Assembly: GCA_001465935.1 (NCBI GenBank)
Contig: LNKV01000020.1
Span: 1,309,252-1,373,251 of the forward strand
Length of the DNA stretch: 64,000 nucleotides
Direction: 5' to 3'
DNA from: Clarireedia homoeocarpa
Taxonomy: Eukaryota > Ascomycota > Leotiomycetes > Helotiales > Rutstroemiaceae
Of this stretch, positions 22,807-35,409 are shown piece after piece. Positions within the stretch are counted from its first letter, which is position 1. Every line of letters begins with the position of its first letter. The notes below the pieces were generated by a model that was given only the letters and a program-made list of their open reading frames with translations, made no database searches and was not told the DNA's origin. The translations under genes and the position numbers were made by a program.

Positions 22807-23579
22807 TCATGATTCTTCTTCAGTGAATGCCTTATAAGCACTCTCATCCATCAGAGACTCCATATCCTTGAGTCCTTGCTCCCCCACTTCCACCTTTGCG
22901 ATCCAACCACCGGCACTCGAATCATCCTCTGGCCCTTTGTTGATGTTTGCCGGGCTTTCTTCCAACATGTTATTCACAGCGGTAATTTTGCATGAAATAG
23001 GACTGTTGATATCTGAGGCACTTTTCACGGATTCCACCGCGCCAATGGCATCGCCAGCACCGACCTTCATTGGAACTGTGGGAAGCTCCACGTAGACTAC
23101 GTCGCCGAGGGCGTGAGCCGCATAGTCGCTAATGCCGATAGTGCCAGTCTTGTTGTCGGAAGAAAGCAGGATCCATTCGTGGTCTTTGGTATATTTCTTC
23201 TGGAAAGCTGTGAGATAGGAGCAGATATCAGTATAGGCAGGGTACTTGGGATGCTTTGGCATAGGAAGATATCCAACAACAAAAGCGCATTGAGCATTAC
23301 AAATCGAAACACGGAGTCTCCGAACAATCGTACAAGTCGCATTCATATTCTAATACACAATTGTGCAAGAAAAGGAGTTGGTGCAGAAGCCGCAAGATAA
23401 TATGATCGAAGCCCGCAATCGGAGCACCCTGCACGGAAAAAGATGAACTCACCCGTTCTAGAGATCGAGAATGTTCTCACAGCAGCCAGGTTTGGGCATC
23501 GCCATAATGGGACAGCTTTATATGTGGCGGACGTGAACTTGGAAGCACACGGCCTCAGACTTCTTGCGATTGATGCCAT
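22807..23579 (-). CDS. GCV3: Glycine cleavage system H protein
   Basis: Minus strand, exons 23579-23453 and 23207-22807, 175 residues. The intron is 245 nt, long for this window, with a GTGAGT donor, phase 1, and the acceptor CACAG at 23208, giving ISRTAFQKKYTKDHEW. The H protein carries the aminomethyl group of glycine on a lipoyl arm between the P, T and L proteins in the mitochondrial matrix. Residues 1-40 are an Arg/Ser-rich presequence ending in RTFSISR. The lipoyl domain follows with YTKDHEW, GIGISDYA-like and LGDVVYVELP motifs; Lys104 in AVESVKSASDI is the expected lipoylation site. The C-terminus has the usual GGWIAKVEV and a terminal helix. A tiny extra exon inside the long intron is possible but not needed. 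Confidence 0.93.
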
Positions 23580-24577
23580 GGTTGTGGATGTTACCAGAGT
23601 ATATGTGGTGGATCTCTTTCAGAAACGGGCGGAGAGCTTCCATCAAAGCAGTTTGTGTTCTTCATCCACTCGACGAATCGGAGGGGCGGATTTGAAATGC
23701 GCGGCCTGAGTGGTAAGGCATTAAGGCATAAGATTGAGCCGAATGGCAACCCCACCTCGCCCACCAGTGAGAGAGATACGATGAAAGGGCAGCAGGGATG
23801 ATGGCAGAGCAGCTGAGAGAGGAGAGAGAGAGAGCGCCTTGCACGCCTTGATGGGCTTGAGAATCGCAAATCAACAATAACAAACAATTCCAGGTCACGA
23901 ACGTTACAGAGACGAGCGAGATTCATGCGCGTACTGGGCGACGTGTAGTCATCCGCAATCCCATCGCCCATCCCATCCCCTTCGCATTTCCCTCTTCTCG
24001 GTTCCTATATTAGATCTTCATTTCTTTCCTCCCATTCTCTTCTCTTCGCCGGATCTCGTGTCAACAAAGCGCACAAACGCGTCGAATAAAATTGTCTGAA
24101 GCAGAGCAAGCGCCGAACCACCACCGCATGACTTATTTTTGTACCTTTGTATTTGTGCTTGGTGCCCGGCTACAGGACGACAGAAAACCCCTGGATGTTT
24201 CTCCGAATAACTTCACTTCCTAACCTATCCGATCACCCCCCAAAATCTCCATTCGCAATTAATTTCCCACACCATTTGATTCGTATCTGCCACTACATCT
24301 TTGTCTCAACATTTACTCGGATGCCTGCTCGTACAAGAACTTCATAATTTTCGACATTGTACCGAAATAACGTACTTACATCAGGCCTAGATGATCTACT
24401 AAACATCCCAGCGTTGATCTCCCTCGTCAGCCCGCGAAATCAATCAATTTCACCCTTTCCAGAACCTTTTACCTTCTTCGCTTCCACCTCCTACTTCTCC
24501 CGACTGCTTTTCATCAAACCGACAAACTGGATTCCGCGCAATTCCCAGTGAGCCCTCCAGCTCAATTTCACGACGCT
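23580..24577. promoter_or_regulatory. Divergent intergenic region, GCV3 and SPG1-like
   Basis: About 1 kb between two divergent starts. A GA-dinucleotide-rich patch lies at about 23817-23835. The last ~550 bases before the GTPase start are pyrimidine-rich with several small upstream ATG frames (for example 24147), suggesting a long 5' leader. No gene is supported. Confidence 0.4.
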
Positions 24578-25626
24578 ATGGATTCGATAGATGCCGAAAT
24601 CGCATACGATAATCAAGGAGTCGAGCCACCTCAAGATGACTCGATGAGTGGGATGGAGGACAGGGCACATACACCGACCCATCGACATGCGCCATCATCA
24701 TCCGCAGACTTCCATACGCCACAATATACACAAGACTACCCAGCTTCACCCCCGCAGGATGATTCTTCGAACAGTCGATACCCTACCCCTCCCACTGCTT
24801 TTCCCGCGTCGCTCTCACGTCCACCGTCCGGATTATCAGGCAACGCGAATCATGGCAATACATACCAAGAGCAGAACTCTAGGGGCTCTGGCGCGGATCA
24901 ACAATCACAGCAACGGGTTTCGAATAGCAGTGTCGTCATTAAGGTCGGCATGGTAGGGGATGCACAAATCGGGAAAACCTCCTTAATGGTTAAATACGTT
25001 GAAGGGAGCTGGGACGAGGATTATATACAAACACTCGGTGTCAATTTCATGGAGAAGACAATATCGATTCGCAACACGGAGATTACATTCTCGATATGGG
25101 ATTTGGGAGGCCAAAGAGAGTTCGTGAATATGTTACCACTGGTTTGCAATGATGCTGTGGCTATATTATTCATGTTCGATTTGACGCGAAAGAGTACATT
25201 GAACAGTATCAAGGAGTGGTATAGGCAGGGGAGAGGATTTAATAAAACTGCAATTCCATTCTTGGTGGGCACGAAGTATGATCACTTTGTGAATTTCCCA
25301 AAAGAAGATCAGGAGGAGATTTCAAATCAAGTGAGTGGTATCCTTTCCCAGCCATTAGAAGCCTGCTAACAACCCTTTCCATTAGGCTCGAAGATTTGCA
25401 AAGGCAATGCGAGCAAGTTTGATCTTTAGTAGCACAAGCCACAGCATCAATGTGCAAAAGGTGTGTTACGCCTCTAACTTTTCTAATGGCTTTTGGAGTG
25501 ACGACTGATAAATCATTCTTACAGATATTCAAAATTGTGCTATCAAAAGCCTTCGATCTGAAATGCACGATTCCCGAGATTGAGCATGTCGGCGAGCCTT
25601 TACTCCTCTACCAATCTGTTTGTTAG
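24578..25626 (+). CDS. spg1: Septation-initiation Ras-like GTPase, Spg1/Tem1 family
   Basis: Three exons, 24578-25330, 25386-25460 and 25525-25626, all phase 0, give 309 residues. Spg1/Tem1 switches on the septation (mitotic exit) kinase cascade at the spindle pole body. The first ~115 residues are a Ser/Pro/Gln-rich disordered extension. The G domain shows GDAQIGKTS (P-loop, from ~127), the WDEDYIQTLGVNFMEKTI switch I region, WDLGGQREF (G3) and VGTKYDHF (G4, TKxD). The IWDLGGQREFVNMLP and DLTRKSTLNSIKEWYRQ stretches are diagnostic of Spg1/Tem1. As in that family there is no C-terminal CaaX box; the protein ends LLLYQSVC. The small exon 2 encodes the helix with the SSTSHSINVQK G5 segment. The start is the first ATG of the frame. 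Confidence 0.95.
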
Positions 25627-27157
25627 GACTACTCGAGTTAGGCAAATATTGTCCGCATCATGTGAGCGGCAATTTTTCAAACACTCATCACAGATATATT
25701 TCCACTTCAAAATAACCACAAATATAACCACACACCCAATCATAAAAATCAATCAGTCCGCCTACAAGAGACAGATAGATAGAAAAAGCGCGGGCAAATA
25801 GCGGATTAAATTCTTCCAAACATGCACGGGAAAATCCACTCATTACGTTTTCACCCGACAAAAAGCAAACTATTCACCAAACCCAGGACACTTCAAGGTG
25901 CTGGCAGGCGGGCGGGCGAACGGGGTCAGGGCAGGGAATGAAAGAAAGGCGCGTCATGTTGTTTACTACGTTTAAATCGCGTGTCGTATTTAGCTACTAG
26001 TTAGTTAACAGCAAAGGTAAAGGAAAGGAAAGGAAAGGCAAAGGGGAGATTATTTTTGTAATTTTACTCTACTTTACTTTTTTTCCAACTACCTTTTACT
26101 TTTACTACGCCAAGCTGCTTGCTAGCAAGCTGGGCATCTAATCGATTACTACTACTCAATCAAGAAAGCATTTTTCTTCCAAGTCGAACGTTAGGGGTGT
26201 GGTTTTAGGAGATGCGTTTTTGTCTGAGATGTTTTGAGATGAAAGGGAGGCTGAGGTGGAATAGGAGAACAATAGTGCACTGCGCTGCTCTATATCAACA
26301 TTTTGTTCAAAATTCATGTCGAATATGCACATGTCTGAAAGGGGAATAGGAGGTGATGCAGCAAGTGCATGTCTCATACTTATCTCGACTCTGATGCAAG
26401 AAAATGGAGAATATGTACTGCAAGCTTGAGAAGAACGACCAGATATGCACGGGCCACAACTATTGCATTGGTAGTGCAATGGCGCTTGGGACATGTGGAA
26501 TCTCACGACAGCAATTGGATTTTCTTGATAACATTCTTCACGACTGACATGACATTACAGTATACGAAATAGTAACGATAGAGCTAGAGATGACACACCA
26601 AGGATTTTAATTTTTGATCTTTCTATCAGTCGCTCAGCCTCTATTCATTCCCACTGTGGTCGTCTTGCGAATGGCATTGCTGTCTGGCATAGGATATATG
26701 CTCTCCTCTCTTCACTCGTTGTCGAAGGCGCGTTCTTGGATGATGAGCCGGCTTACGTGCGTGAATGTTGCTGCTGTAGCTCGTTCAACAAGATTCCATG
26801 GAAGTCTATGGCACCGCACCACTAATGCCACCAAATTCCATGCCTTTCCGTGCATCTTCTACACCATATAGGACAGATCGTACCGATGTTGGAAGGTACA
26901 AAGCTGTACCCGTAGGGTTTTACTTAGCCATTTTATTCGGGTAATTTTCCAACAGCGTCAAGGACACAATATCATCCCAGGTAGATGGTGTATATGGTCT
27001 AGTCTCTTGGAGTTCTGCCAGACAACACTTATATAAGCCGTCGCTGAGAGGGACAGAGTACTGGGTTGATTGATACTATAGGCCGAGCAAGAATGATATA
27101 AGCAGTAGTATGTCATTTTGCCCAGGCCAAAAAAGTCTCCCAACTATAGAGAAGTTT
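25627..27157. other. Gene-free region, 1.5 kb
   Basis: No gene is supported on either strand. It contains an (aaagg)n-type microsatellite at about 26010-26045 and a perfect 14-bp palindrome gcttgctagcaagc at 26117-26130. Small frames near 26156-26870 lack family resemblance. Confidence 0.4.
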
Positions 27158-27973
27158 CTACCCCCGATTACGCACACTTCGTATCTCTAAGATCCAAGCA
27201 ACCATATGAAACCCAATCATTCCTTCCGATTCCACGATTAATTGCTTCCCTTGCGGTGCTCTAAGAATCTCTTCTGTAACAGAAAGAATTCGTTCTTTCT
27301 CCTCCAGTGTCCACTGATCACCTACCATATTCACGGAATTATCAGCGAATTCCTTCGCCGCCTCACCCATACCTCTATTCCACCACATAACCTCGTTCTC
27401 GCGTACCTCAATCTCTTTAAACCCTCTTGCTCGCAGCATCATCTCCAGCATCTCTCTATGTGTCCACTCCTCGAGTTTCAGCAGAGACAGCGGTACTGAG
27501 CCAGGTCTAATGACCGCTTGAACCGCGTGCAGGATCGGGAGAAACGGCACTTCCTTCCAGCACGTCACCGCCGCTTTCCTGCCGACCTTCGATGTGCGAT
27601 GGATTTCTCTCGCGCCGCAAACGGCGTCCGAGAAGAAAAAGATGCCAACATGGTGATCGAGGCATTGAATTTCTCGGACGCGTAGGCATCGAGATTCACT
27701 CCGTCCAGCACGGTCGTCTCGACGCGGTCTTCCCAGCCATGCGAGGGTAGGAGTTTTTGGAGAATATCAATCATCCCCGGCACTACATCTGCGGCGTAGA
27801 CGTGAGCGGTAGGAATATTCGACAATATTGCATGATTTATGGGGTAGCGGGGCTAGAAGAGGGAGGATTGCTTCAATTATATGGCGAGTGCTGCCTCCGA
27901 GGCGGCGCTCATATGTTGAGGCTTGGGAATTGAAGGAGTCATATAGAGTCGCAACGTCGTATTTATTGGCCAT
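27158..27973 (-). pseudogene. Broken SAM-dependent methyltransferase gene
   Basis: On the minus strand three pieces of one class I methyltransferase lie in order. 27973-~27826 reads MANKYDVATLYDSFNSQAS to LPHKSCNI; 27825-~27640 reads LSNIPTAHVYAADVVPGMID to NASITM; ~27640-27158 reads VGIFFFSDAVCGAREIHRTS to the end. The first junction drops the DxGxGxG SAM-binding motif I entirely and shifts frame; the second is a shift of about one base that returns to the first frame. Neither junction offers intron borders. A functional enzyme cannot be made from this copy, so I call it a pseudogene. A sequencing or assembly error could explain the second break but not the loss of motif I. Confidence 0.7.
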
Positions 27974-29374
27974 GATTTGTTTGCTATGCCGAAATTTATG
28001 GCGGTTTGAGATAGGAGGGGGGGTGCGGATGGTTTAAAGTAGGAGACGAGATGTGGATGGTTTAAAGTAGGAGATGTGCTTGGACGATCAAGATCATGGA
28101 CTTGGTGCTGGCCGACTGTGTTGTCTGTGTCCACCTGAGCTAACCAACTGACCAGCGCATTAGTCCCTGACGTAGGCGGGGTACGTCAACTACACTGATA
28201 GACTCCTGCTAAACACGCCCAGGAATCCAGCAAGCATCAACTGCCGCAGTCTAAGAAGCTCGGGTTTTGACCTTGAATTTGATTGCGATAAACGAGTAAA
28301 TGAGGGAGCATCATAGCTAGGACATTAGATATTGTGTCAGTCTAAGTTGAGACTTTCAGCTAGCCGTCATCAAAGCTTATGGTTAATATCCTGGGTATGA
28401 CTATCGGCCGAGGAAGATGGACGATATCAGATGTTGATAGTCGCGAGCCAAAGCTAGACCTTTACCAGAGTATAAACTCTGCCTTTCACGTTTGAATGGG
28501 AACTTGACAGCCGATTAATCCGAACAGCACCTCAATAAAGCAGGTCACTGAGCTCATCCTAGAAGAGGAGACAATATCATCGCATTCTCAAGCGGGAATG
28601 AAATTGACACAACCACCTGTGAGGAGACGATGGCCGTTCATCCAGCGGTAACGGCAACCGTCATTAGTGGTAATAATAAGCCCCAAGCCTCATTTCCTAT
28701 CGACCTGACAAATTTTCTAGACTCCAAGGAGGAAACGACAACAATGATTAGCGAGTTATGGAAGATGACAGTAAGTGCAAGTCGAAATTGCCCCGCACAC
28801 GCACACGTCCTGAAGAGTTTCATTGTGATGGCTAAAGCACATAAGCCTTCTCCAGGTGCCGGGAAACAGACTTCCTAACGTGCTTTCATTCCTCAAATCC
28901 ATGCTGAGGAGGTAGAAAATCTACACGCCATTCAACTTTGAATTGGAAGAGTTCTCAGCTTGGAGAGTTTTCATGCGTATATTTCACGGCTGTAACGATC
29001 ACAAGCGACACGAGATTAATGCTAGCGCCTCACCATACTGTCTATACAGTTTACATTGGTGCCCGAGAATTGTACGGTCAAATATCTTACCTCGAGACAG
29101 TTGTATGGTTCCTGTACTTCTACTCTACTGAGATAGTCCGCCAGAGAGGATAAAATAAGTTTCATAAATCTACTACAGTAGGGTTGATTCTGCACAAGGT
29201 CTAACTTGGTACGTATTCAATTCCAAGCTTGTTATTTCTTTGGTGGATGGTAAAATACAATAACGAAAAACAGATATCCAAACCAATTTGCTTAGCAATT
29301 ATCCTCTCATAAAATAATCTTACAAAAAGATCCTTTCGTCACAAAAAACTCTATCATTTCTGTTCCAATATTCT
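27974..29374. other. Gene-free region, 1.4 kb
   Basis: A 20-bp direct repeat (ggatggtttaaagtaggaga) occurs at 28027-28046 and 28055-28074, just upstream of the broken methyltransferase. A frame at 28630-28878 (82 codons) has no recognisable domain. Nothing else can be supported. Confidence 0.35.
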
Positions 29375-30530
29375 TTACTGCGTAACTTCCTTCGCAATAT
29401 CCAACACGCCCTCCAGTTCTACGTCATCTGCCCTACCCAGTCCGCATTCTGTTGCAACACCGAAATCCACAACAAACTCGCTCGCGGCAGCAATTCTACG
29501 CCTTGTACCATCATGATCATGCTGATGCAGAAGTCCAAGGTATAGCTCTGTATTTTGAAGATCCAAATCCTTCAATGGTTCGAAGTACTCACGATCTGTG
29601 CGGTCTCGAGGGACGGGCATGTGAAGCCAGTTGACGGGTCGCTTTTTTCGTGTTCCCTCGAGTACTTCGTTTGCTATTTCGACTAGGAGACTCATGTCTT
29701 TAGGCTCGACGAAGTGTTGGTGCCCGAGGTCGCCGTAGCAGAAGTGGAAACCCATTTCGATTTCATTGTCGACGAAGTGAGCGAGCTGGAGGACACGCTT
29801 TACTACGTTTTCTTTGAGTGATCGGACCCACTAAGGTAGAGAGACGTCAGTAAGGTTTTATTGAAGCTCTGTTCAAGAGGTGGTAAGATTTTGGATGGTG
29901 CTTGGATCAAATCAAAAGTCATGAGACATTAAGGAACGAGTGGGCAAAAGATGCCGTACTTACATTTGTTGGAGGTGAAATAATGCCTTCAAGGAAAGCA
30001 AACTCACAGGCCACATCCCATTGAATGGCAAGGTCTTCGGCCGGGATACTATCCTGAATATGACGGACGCAGGCTAAGTAAGCTTTTGTGTATACCGGCT
30101 CGATATCTGGTTGGTAGGCTGGCTCAATAGAGACATGAAGAACATTGATAGGAGTAGGCAGCGAGACCTGGAACCGGACTCCCTTTTGAATAACACCTTC
30201 TTCCCGTAGTCGGCAAAACTTAGAGTACGACTCAAGAGCGTACTCATCATATCCAATGGGATAGAGTTCGAGCTTTTCTGGAGGAATAGTAAGTGGGCCT
30301 GGATCCTTGGCGAGAGAGAAGTAAAGGGAGCGAATGATCCAAGGATACTTCATGAAGACGCTTCGCTGCCAGAGGACAAAGTTTCCTCGTTTACCGGTCT
30401 CGCCGTCGGGGATACGCTTCAGTTGCTTTGGGAAGGCAGTAGCGAGTTCGCGGAATACAGTTTCTGTGTCCGCGAGACAGACGCTTCCGACGAAGTGAAC
30501 ATTTCGAATGGAAGGCTGGATGGAACCCAT
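29375..30530 (-). CDS. MetE/UroD-like TIM-barrel protein
   Basis: Minus strand, exons 30530-29964 and 29830-29375, 340 residues; the 133-nt intron (GTAAGT, CTTAG) is phase 0. The start of the protein, VHFVGSVCLADTETVFREL then RIPDGETGKR, and later WDVACEFAFLEG and MGFHFCYGDLGHQHF, resemble the cobalamin-independent methionine synthase C-terminal/uroporphyrinogen decarboxylase superfamily (barrel of the MetE catalytic domain). It is far shorter than MetE (about 760 residues), has no N-terminal half, and the standard MetE zinc-site Cys/His set is not clearly present, so it is probably not a methionine synthase. Similar stand-alone fungal proteins are common in accessory regions. The substrate is unknown. 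Confidence 0.7.
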
Positions 30531-32328
30531 GCTGATAAACCGACGAGCATGTGCTATATGCTATATATACAAGCTTCAAAGAAGGGGGGGCGAAAAGTTC
30601 AGAGATATATTAGTCTCAAGGATAATAGACACGTTGATTAAGTAGTCTGAAGTCAAACTTTGTAGTTGAATCTATTGATCCAGCAGATTTTCTGATATCT
30701 CTCGATTCTGAAGATACTTCCTCCTCATGTTCACCAAGCTCACTATTTATGCAAAAAGTCTCCACTCCGTACAAGAACCCCATTCCCTTTTTTCTTCTCA
30801 TCTCATACCCATTCACATCAGCAAACACGAATGAGTACCCCGCCACTGTTAACGGCGGTTATTCGGTACCGACGCCAGAAACAAGAATTACATACCAACA
30901 ACCAACTTATTTTTACGAACGGCACAGTGTCGCATAGAATAGAATAGCATGGCACATCAGCCTTGTAGATCATATTCAGCGGGGCCAGGGTGCGTGCGTG
31001 CGTGCGTGCACAACGCGAGGGCGGCACAGCAGAAGCGGGATGTAGAGTAGAAGGAAAGAACAAACACGGCACGCACGATATCCAACGTTCATTGTGTCCC
31101 TCCCTCCCTTCCATCAGCATCTTCCCCTTGGCCGGTTTTCTGCGACTTTTGGAAGAATTCTGTTCGTGTGCTTGTATGGACGGTATATGGAAAACTCGGG
31201 CTTTAATTCGCGATAGGAGATGGGCTTAGGTCGCCGATTTCAAGGGGAAGATGGCGATGGGATTGGAGAATAGGCGAATTTGGTCAGTGGTTCGGAATAC
31301 GTCTTGTTGGGTGGATGCTACTGTAGAACTAGTCGATAGTTGATTTGGTAGCGAGTACGACCCGGGTGGTCGGCATAGGCGTCGGCGTATGAAAGACGTT
31401 GGAGGGAGGTGAGTACAGTACGTACTTTCTCACCACCTACCTACCACATGACTATTTCGTCATCGACGGCCAAGGAATCGGAGCGATTTGGAATTGAAAG
31501 AGGGTGAGGAATCTGGACAGATGATGCCAATGCGTATGAGCTTTCGAGGCGGAGGTGATAAGCATTGAGCATATTTCAGATATGGGGTGACATTGTACCA
31601 TCTACTTTGGGCGTATTTCTACTTCTCTGGGAATGGGAGATCAATCATGGGGTTGGGGGGTGGGGTGAGGTGAGGTGTGATGAGGCTAAAGGAGGGGTTC
31701 GTTCGATCCTGGGGTTTGATCGTATTAGAGAGGGCTAGTGGGGTGGCATTTTTCTGGTCTTATCTCATCCTCATCTTATGTTATGCCAACGAACGAACGT
31801 GAAAGGGGGGGGACTAGATCTTCTGCGCACGCCGAATGAAGTGAATTAGCGAAAAATGGACAGGATCAGGGTAAAGCGATATGAAAGAATGTGAAGTAAA
31901 TCAAATGCTACCATGCATGAAGATCTGTATCTGGCCGTATGTTAAGCGTTCTGGTTGCATGTGTGAAGCTCTGCCGTCCCAAAAACGATACGATACCATA
32001 TGAGATGACATGGCACGGCACGATATAACAGTCTTTTGGCCAGTCAGTTGGTCAATCAATCAGTCACACGCAGCGGACCGAACACGTTGACATCAAACGA
32101 TCGAACGGCTGAAGATCAACCATAAACACAGACGCAAACACAAGCACAGAGGTATAAGCAGTTCATTTTGAGTCCATATCTTTATCATCTTGGTTCATTC
32201 ATTTCATTTTCTTATCATCAAATCCATGCGATCCTTCTTCCATTTGGCTCATCCCATATTTTTTTCTTGCAATCACCCCATGCTATGTTTCCCATCCCAC
32301 CAACAAACAAGGATTAAATAACAGAAAA
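30531..32328. other. Gene-free region, 1.8 kb
   Basis: No gene is supported. It contains a tgcg tetranucleotide tract at about 30990-31010 and a caat/cagt-rich patch at about 32042-32071. The left part holds the promoter of the MetE/UroD-like gene; the right part is 3' of the RNase gene. Confidence 0.35.
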
Positions 32329-34209
32329 TCAAACAGACTGCCAAGAAAATTTCACAGCGACGCTCTGAGAAGTTGTGTACACGGTGGCCTGGGTGGAGCC
32401 TGATGGAACGGCGGTGGCGTAGAAGCTGGAACTTCCGGAATAGGTGAGGTAGCCGCTGCTAGACTATGAGGCGGGGGTGAATGTGATTAGTTGGGTTTGG
32501 AGTTCGGTTTGAATGCAATAGGGAAAGGGGGATGAGTGTGAGTGTGAGGCTGATGGTGTCGCGGGGAAGGTTTAGAAGTAGTAAAGGTGATAAAGGTAGT
32601 GAGTAGCGGAGAGGATGGGGCTAATGGCATTGAACTGGCGATGTCGTATAATGATAGAGAGAGAAAATATAGGTGTTTGTGTGGGAGGTAATACATGAAA
32701 GAGAATGTAAAGAGAAACAGACTTACCCCGAAGACAGCAGCTGTGACGCCGGAGCCACATGTGAATGTACCGCTGGAGATACCACAGTTGCCCTTGGATG
32801 TTGAGAGGGTAAATCCAGAGCCTGTTTTTGAAACATGTTAGTTTTCTCGAGATGTAATAAATGGAAAATCTTTGTAATAAGAAATGGAGTGTGATGAGCC
32901 AGCCTCCTCGTACATGAACAACAAATCTCATCTGATGTCTAAGCCTCAGTTGGGCCATTCGAGCCTATTCAGACCCAGAAAGATAGGTTGCGACTTGTAC
33001 TGAGCGAGCCGCGGATATACGCTGGCATGTGAAAAATACGAAGAAAAACTAGGGGTACGTTACCAGAAGTAGTAGCCTTATACGTAGCACAAGTTCCCGT
33101 GGTATACCACGTGCCTGCACTGATCAGACATCCATTATTGGTGCTCCCAACATACGCCTGCAAATAGCCCGAGCCACTGAATGTGCCCGTTCCACCTGGT
33201 GCAGTGGCAGTAGTGGTCGTAGTTCCTCCGCCCGGTGAGGTGGTTACTGGAGTTCCGGATTTAGGCAGATACTTAATACCGGTTGAGGGGCAGGATCCAG
33301 CTTGTCCGACTGGAGTACTGGGTACGAATGTACCGCTTTGCACAGATCCACGAACTTCGTACGAGTACCAGATCGCGTTAAGTGCACCAGAGGAACATTG
33401 AATAGTGGCAGTTTTACCGAAGCCGGCGGTTATGGCGGCTTGGATTTGCGCAGCTGTGTAGGTTGCGGTTGTAGAGGGAACAATACCGGCATTGGATAGG
33501 AACTATGTTGATTAGTACAGCCGTATCAATGAGTGAAATAAAGAAATTGCATACGGTGTATGTGTTGAGAGTCTTGAAGAGGTCAACAGTCTTTTGGAAG
33601 AAATCTGCAACTTCCGCACCAGCAGTGTAGCCCGTGTAGCAATCCGGGTCGAGAGTCGAAACGCATGTTCCGTGGGTGGCCCATTCGTGCTCCCAGAAAC
33701 TCTCAGGTGTTCCGTCGTTGCTCACCCAGTACGTTGTCATGTAAGAGACGAGAGAGGATTTACCAAAGGCGTTGAGAATTTGAGTGATGTTCTTGTATGC
33801 TCGAGTGGAGTCGCAGTTTTGATCGTAGGTACCGTCGCAATGGTCGGGCCAGAGGCCGTGGATTGTCCATGAATTTGATGGACCTGATATGCTTTAGCAT
33901 GCGTAAAAGAAAAAGAGAGTTTGAAAGTGGTAAAATGCTGTGTAGACGTGGAGGTTGACCCCGAAAAGGGCGTTTAGTGAGAATATCCATACCAGTGACA
34001 GGGTTTGTGTCCCAGAATTGAGTCTGTACTAATTGACCTCCGGGAGTATTGAAACAACATGTATCAGTTGATGTCCCACTGCAACTCAATGCTGGATTGG
34101 AGCAAGTTTTCGGCGCTGCGGCTTGCAATGCGCGTGGAATGGTGATAGCGTGCACCGCGGGCGCAAGAAGCACGGCTGGCAACAGCATTTGGGGGATTGA
34201 GAAAATCAT
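32329..34209 (-). CDS. Secreted ribonuclease T2
   Basis: Minus strand, five exons (34209-33993, 33883-33555, 33502-33064, 32821-32727, 32463-32329), 404 residues. RNase T2 cleaves single-stranded RNA in secretory, vacuolar or extracellular space through 2',3'-cyclic phosphates. A signal peptide (MIFSIPQMLLPAVLLAPAVHA) opens the protein. The first active-site segment is WTIHGLWPDHC (His81) and the second is FWEHEWATHGTC (Glu139, His143); the Lys of the classical HEWxKHG form is Thr142 here. About ten Cys match the fungal fold. After the catalytic domain come a Gly/Thr/Pro linker (~250-270) and a ~130-residue C-terminal domain rich in Gly, Ser, Thr and Cys, as in other ascomycete RNase T2 proteins. 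The last two introns are long (242 and 263 nt); the first of these has a clear actaac branch site. Confidence 0.9.
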
Positions 34210-35409
34210 TTTCGCCCAAACAGTAGATAGAAGCGTAAGAAAAGCGCGACAGAAAGATGAATTTTCTATACAAGATAAAACGAAACAGAATTCTTTCACT
34301 TCATGGCGGAAGGTAGATATATTTGCCTGCACTTGGTTTTGCCTTTGCCTTTGCTCATCCCGCCTCCTCCATGATAAGGGCCCGACATCCTTCAATATAA
34401 ACGTGCCTCACACCATTGGCGGCGAGCGACTCAGAGAAGAAGGTGAAGAGAAGGAATATAAAAGCATATCCATCTTGCGAAGCTCATAGGTCAATATCGG
34501 ATCTGACTACGGCATCGGGACGGACCAAAGAATCCTAAATAGGCTAGAAATCAAGCTTGCTGTCGCCCTCCCCTGACCGGCAGTCGAATAGAAGCTTTGG
34601 ATTCCCCAATGCATTTAGGGCATGGGGGGAAGCAAGATGGAAATGGTAAATGATAGTCAGGCACAGTCCACCATTAGAGCTATCCAATTGTCCTTGAATC
34701 CTCGGCATCCTACGAGGCACTCTGTGCGATTGGGTGCGGAGAAATGTTGTGCATGATCAGATGGATGGATAATCTTTTCTTCTGAAGTTGCTTTTGGGAA
34801 GGTGGACGGGACATTTTATCTTTGCGTGGTGATAGTGGTGTTGATAGCGGTGCTAATATAGAAAGTGTAACCTTCTGAAATGGGATTGCCACGTAAGGTT
34901 AAGCTAGGGTGGGTTGACTGTGCTCCTCGCTTCTCGCCGCTGTCCATCCTTCTCCTCCTTTTTCCTCCTTCTGCGCCGTCGTCTTCCAGATAGCCATGGT
35001 GTTGGGGCAGAAGAAGCATAGGATAGAGATTGCAACGATGCCATTACTATTCGCATTATCAACAATGCAGATAGACGATGCATTGCATAACTGTCGTGCA
35101 TCGCTGGTACAGTACCGCTATTGTAGCACAGTATGTGGGGATTAGGCGAAGATCAATGGTCGGTCGGCGTCTGCTTCCCAAGTGCCGAGATTGAAGATCG
35201 TCGTCGTCATCGAATTGCATTAATTTGTACAATCACAACTCGTAAGTTATAACTTGACTTACATTATCAACAATTCTCGGCGAAAACTATCACGAGAATC
35301 GTGCACTCAGGCCCGTTCCCTATTCCCTGGTTGGATCACAAATTGTTGTCCAGAGAGGTCGCATAAAAGATCATTGATTTCTTCATCGACATCCACATCA
35401 ACATCGAAA
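34210..35409. promoter_or_regulatory. Divergent intergenic region, RNase T2 and aldolase
   Basis: About 1.2 kb between two divergent starts. No gene is supported. I can point to no specific regulatory site. Confidence 0.35.

Noticed and set aside
27158..27973. Methyltransferase breaks explained as introns
   Set aside because: No GT/GC...AG borders fit at either break, and motif I is absent from the DNA.
28630..28878. 82-codon plus-strand frame
   Set aside because: It has an ATG but no domain, neighbour or intron evidence.
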